Source: Holosporales bacterium (GTDB lineage: Bacteria > Pseudomonadota > Alphaproteobacteria > BNTO01). From it: DNA of 5,356 nt. The first letter of the stretch is position 1, and the number at the start of each line of letters is the position of its first letter. The DNA is taken from contig JAISCJ010000092.1 in assembly GCA_031265645.1 (NCBI GenBank), forward strand, positions 1 through 5,356. Direction: 5' to 3'. Below the pieces are notes generated by a model that searched no databases, was not told the DNA's origin, and worked only from the letters and a program-made list of their open reading frames with translations. The translations under genes and the position numbers were made by a program. Shown piece after piece: positions 3,963-5,356 of the stretch.

Positions 3963-5057
3963 ATGGCGTTAAAGGTCGCAATCAACGGTTTTGGGCGCAT
4001 AGGGCGCATGATATTGCGGGCACTGCACGAAAGGAGCGTTTTTAAGTTTCCTGATTTGCCTGATATCCAAGGGGCAATTCGGGTAGTCGCAATAAACGAC
4101 TTGGCACCCGTTGAAACTAATGTCCACCTGTTTAAATATGATTCGGTTCACGGCAAATTTTTGGCTCCGGTTGAAGTTAAAACGGAAAATGCTCACGAGA
4201 TTCACCCAAAGTGTCGTGGGACTATGGATGTTGGGTTCGGTGATATTTTAATTTTTCAAGAGCCCTCCCCAGAAGCCTTGCCTTGGGAAGATCTTGATAT
4301 TGATGTGGTTTTTGAGTGTTCTGGGCGGTTTACAGCACGAGAAAAAGCTGCGAAACATATAACTGGCGGGGCAAAAAAAGTTTTCATCTCGGCACCAGGA
4401 GAAGATGCGGACATCACAGTTGTATATGGCGTAAACCACGAGAACATTTCACAAGATCACGTAGTAATCTCAAATGCGTCTTGCACGACCAACTGCCTTG
4501 CTCCAGTCGCGAAAATTCTGAACGACGCAGTGGGGATTGAGTGCGGGCACATGACTACTATCCATGCATATACGGGGGATCAGTGTACATTGGATACCGT
4601 GCATAAAGATTTACGTCGTGCCAGAGCTGCAGGGGTTTCAACAATTCCGACGTCAACAGGCGCAGCAAAAGCTGTTGGGCTGGTTTTGCCTGAGCTTGCG
4701 GGCCGCTTAGACGGGGTTGCGATTCGCGTCCCGACTCCGAACGTTTCTGCGGTAGACCTTACGTTCATTGCGTCAAAATCTACGACTGCAAACGAATTGA
4801 ATGATGCAATTGAGTCATCCGCGGCGAATGAGCTTTTAGGCGTCCTTGGCTGTTGCTTTGAGCCATTGGTTTCTGTTGATATGAATCACAATCCAAATAG
4901 CGCAACAGTTGACATGCTACAAACGAAGGTCATCGATGGGCGTCTTTGCCGAGTCTTTGCCTGGTACGACAATGAGTGGGGGTTCTCCAATAGGATGTTG
5001 GACGTCGCTGCCTTCATGCAAAATCGAAAAAAGGGCGCATTTCTTAATTGGATTTAA
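3963..5057 (+). CDS. gapA: Glyceraldehyde-3-phosphate dehydrogenase, NAD-type
   Basis: A 364-residue GAPDH that converts glyceraldehyde 3-phosphate plus NAD and phosphate to 1,3-bisphosphoglycerate in the cytosol. The Rossmann start INGFGRIGR (7-15), VVAINDL (Asp46 as cofactor ribose ligand), YDSVHGKF (59-66), SNASCTTNC with catalytic Cys174, TTIHAYTGDQ with His201 (27 residues on, as expected), RRARAAGVSTIPTSTGAAKA (219-237), PTPNVSAVDLTF, and WYDNEWGFSNRM (335-346) are all present, so the enzyme looks intact. It is about 30 residues longer than the usual 330-340: roughly ten extra residues (SVFKFPDLPDIQ region, 25-38) sit in the cofactor domain before the second strand, and a basic tail (NRKKGAFLNWI) extends the C-terminus. 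It is last in the EIIA-HPr-gapA cluster. The usual alphaproteobacterial partners tkt and pgk are not visible. Confidence 0.97.
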   Translation: MALKVAINGFGRIGRMILRALHERSVFKFPDLPDIQGAIRVVAINDLAPVETNVHLFKYDSVHGKFLAPVEVKTENAHEIHPKCRGTMDVGFGDILIFQEPSPEALPWEDLDIDVVFECSGRFTAREKAAKHITGGAKKVFISAPGEDADITVVYGVNHENISQDHVVISNASCTTNCLAPVAKILNDAVGIECGHMTTIHAYTGDQCTLDTVHKDLRRARAAGVSTIPTSTGAAKAVGLVLPELAGRLDGVAIRVPTPNVSAVDLTFIASKSTTANELNDAIESSAANELLGVLGCCFEPLVSVDMNHNPNSATVDMLQTKVIDGRLCRVFAWYDNEWGFSNRMLDVAAFMQNRKKGAFLNWI

Positions 5058-5097
5058 CCCTAAAAAGATCAGTCAAGATTCAGGCATAACTGCTACC

Positions 5098-5122
5098 GGC
5101 TAAAGATACCGTGTCTTAGGCC
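5098..5122 (+). terminator. Imperfect hairpin downstream of gapA (possible terminator)
   Basis: GGCTAAAGATA (5098-5108) pairs with TGTCTTAGGCC (5112-5122) around a CCG loop, with two G-U pairs and one A-A mismatch. It sits 41 bases past the gapA stop. Only a poor T run follows (AAGATTTC), so it may be a Rho-assisted or mRNA-protecting hairpin rather than a strong intrinsic terminator. Confidence 0.35.
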
Positions 5123-5210
5123 AAGATTTCATAGCAAGCGCTGCTTATACAAAGGCCGCGCTTGAATCAAAATATTAAACTCCAGTATACCCGTCTACAT
5201 TGCTCTTTTA

Positions 5211-5356
5211 TTGGTATTACATGTTAACATTCTCATACAGTTCGCGAACAATCCAGAAGGAATTGAGCGCTTCATCGCAAAATGCAAGCAGCTTGAAAGT
5301 CCACGTGTTGTGCTTGAACCGACTGGTGGATATGAGAGAAAAGCATTGCGAGCATT
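5211..5356 (+). pseudogene. IS110-family transposase, N-terminal region, apparently 5'-damaged; cut by window edge
   Basis: The frame from about 5238 to the right edge reads FANNPEGIERFIAKCKQ, then RVVLEPTGGYERKALRA, the DEDD-transposase pattern of IS110 elements; the Glu in VVLEPTGGYE is the second catalytic acid. The expected N-terminal segment with the first catalytic Asp (IGIDVSK-like) is absent from this frame: upstream it reads LVLHVNILIQ back to a TTG at 5211, with a stop at 5163-5165. Bases 5207-5218 in another frame read FIGI, which could be the left-over start of that motif, joined after a deletion and frameshift. The C-terminal Tnp domain with the Ser nucleophile lies beyond the window. 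IS110 elements lack clear terminal inverted repeats, so the element edge cannot be placed. Family call is good; loss of function is inference. Confidence 0.65.

Noticed and set aside
1..5356. CRISPR arrays, tRNA or rRNA genes, toxin-antitoxin or defence modules
   Set aside because: No regularly spaced direct repeats, no cloverleaf or rRNA signature, and no genes of such systems apart from the partial Rpn-type nuclease at the left edge.

Overview
The window looks like chromosome of an alphaproteobacterium with moderate to low GC, probably a host-associated lineage. The order ybeY then corC, the pairing of a mannose-family PTS EIIA with an HPr-like protein, and the GAPDH and YbeY signature sequences all fit Alphaproteobacteria. 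An Rpn-type nuclease remnant and an IS110-type transposase fragment at the two edges are common in repeat-rich genomes of intracellular alphaproteobacteria. The order-level guess (Holosporales or Rickettsiales-like) is inference only.

Layout. Bases 1-233 hold the C-terminal end of an Rpn-family nuclease on the + strand. It converges on a minus-strand pair: ybeY (rRNA-processing metalloenzyme, 1313-1891) followed by corC (cytosolic CBS/CorC protein, 328-1251). ssb (1988-2443) diverges from ybeY across a 96-bp gap with overlapping inverted repeats and plausible promoters for both directions. A 652-bp stretch without a convincing gene follows (2444-3095). It holds a C-rich terminator-like hairpin, a strong G-quadruplex motif on the minus strand, several hairpins, a long-range inverted repeat and an orphan Shine-Dalgarno sequence. 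Next is a + strand cluster: manX-type EIIA (3096-3503), an unusual HPr-like protein (3643-3951) and gapA (3963-5057), the last two 11 bp apart. After gapA come an imperfect hairpin and, at the right edge, an IS110-family transposase whose N-terminal part looks damaged.

How they work together. ybeY and corC are conserved neighbours in proteobacteria (ribosome maturation and a cation/membrane-linked protein). EIIA and HPr carry the expected phosphoryl-accepting histidines. No sugar permease, enzyme I or HPr kinase gene lies in view, so a regulatory phosphorelay rather than sugar uptake is likely. Its linkage to glycolytic GAPDH suggests a tie to central carbon metabolism.

I found no convincing new multi-gene system. 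The items most worth a second look are the divergent HPr and its crowded start region, the structured 652-bp spacer, and the ybeY/ssb operator-like dyads.
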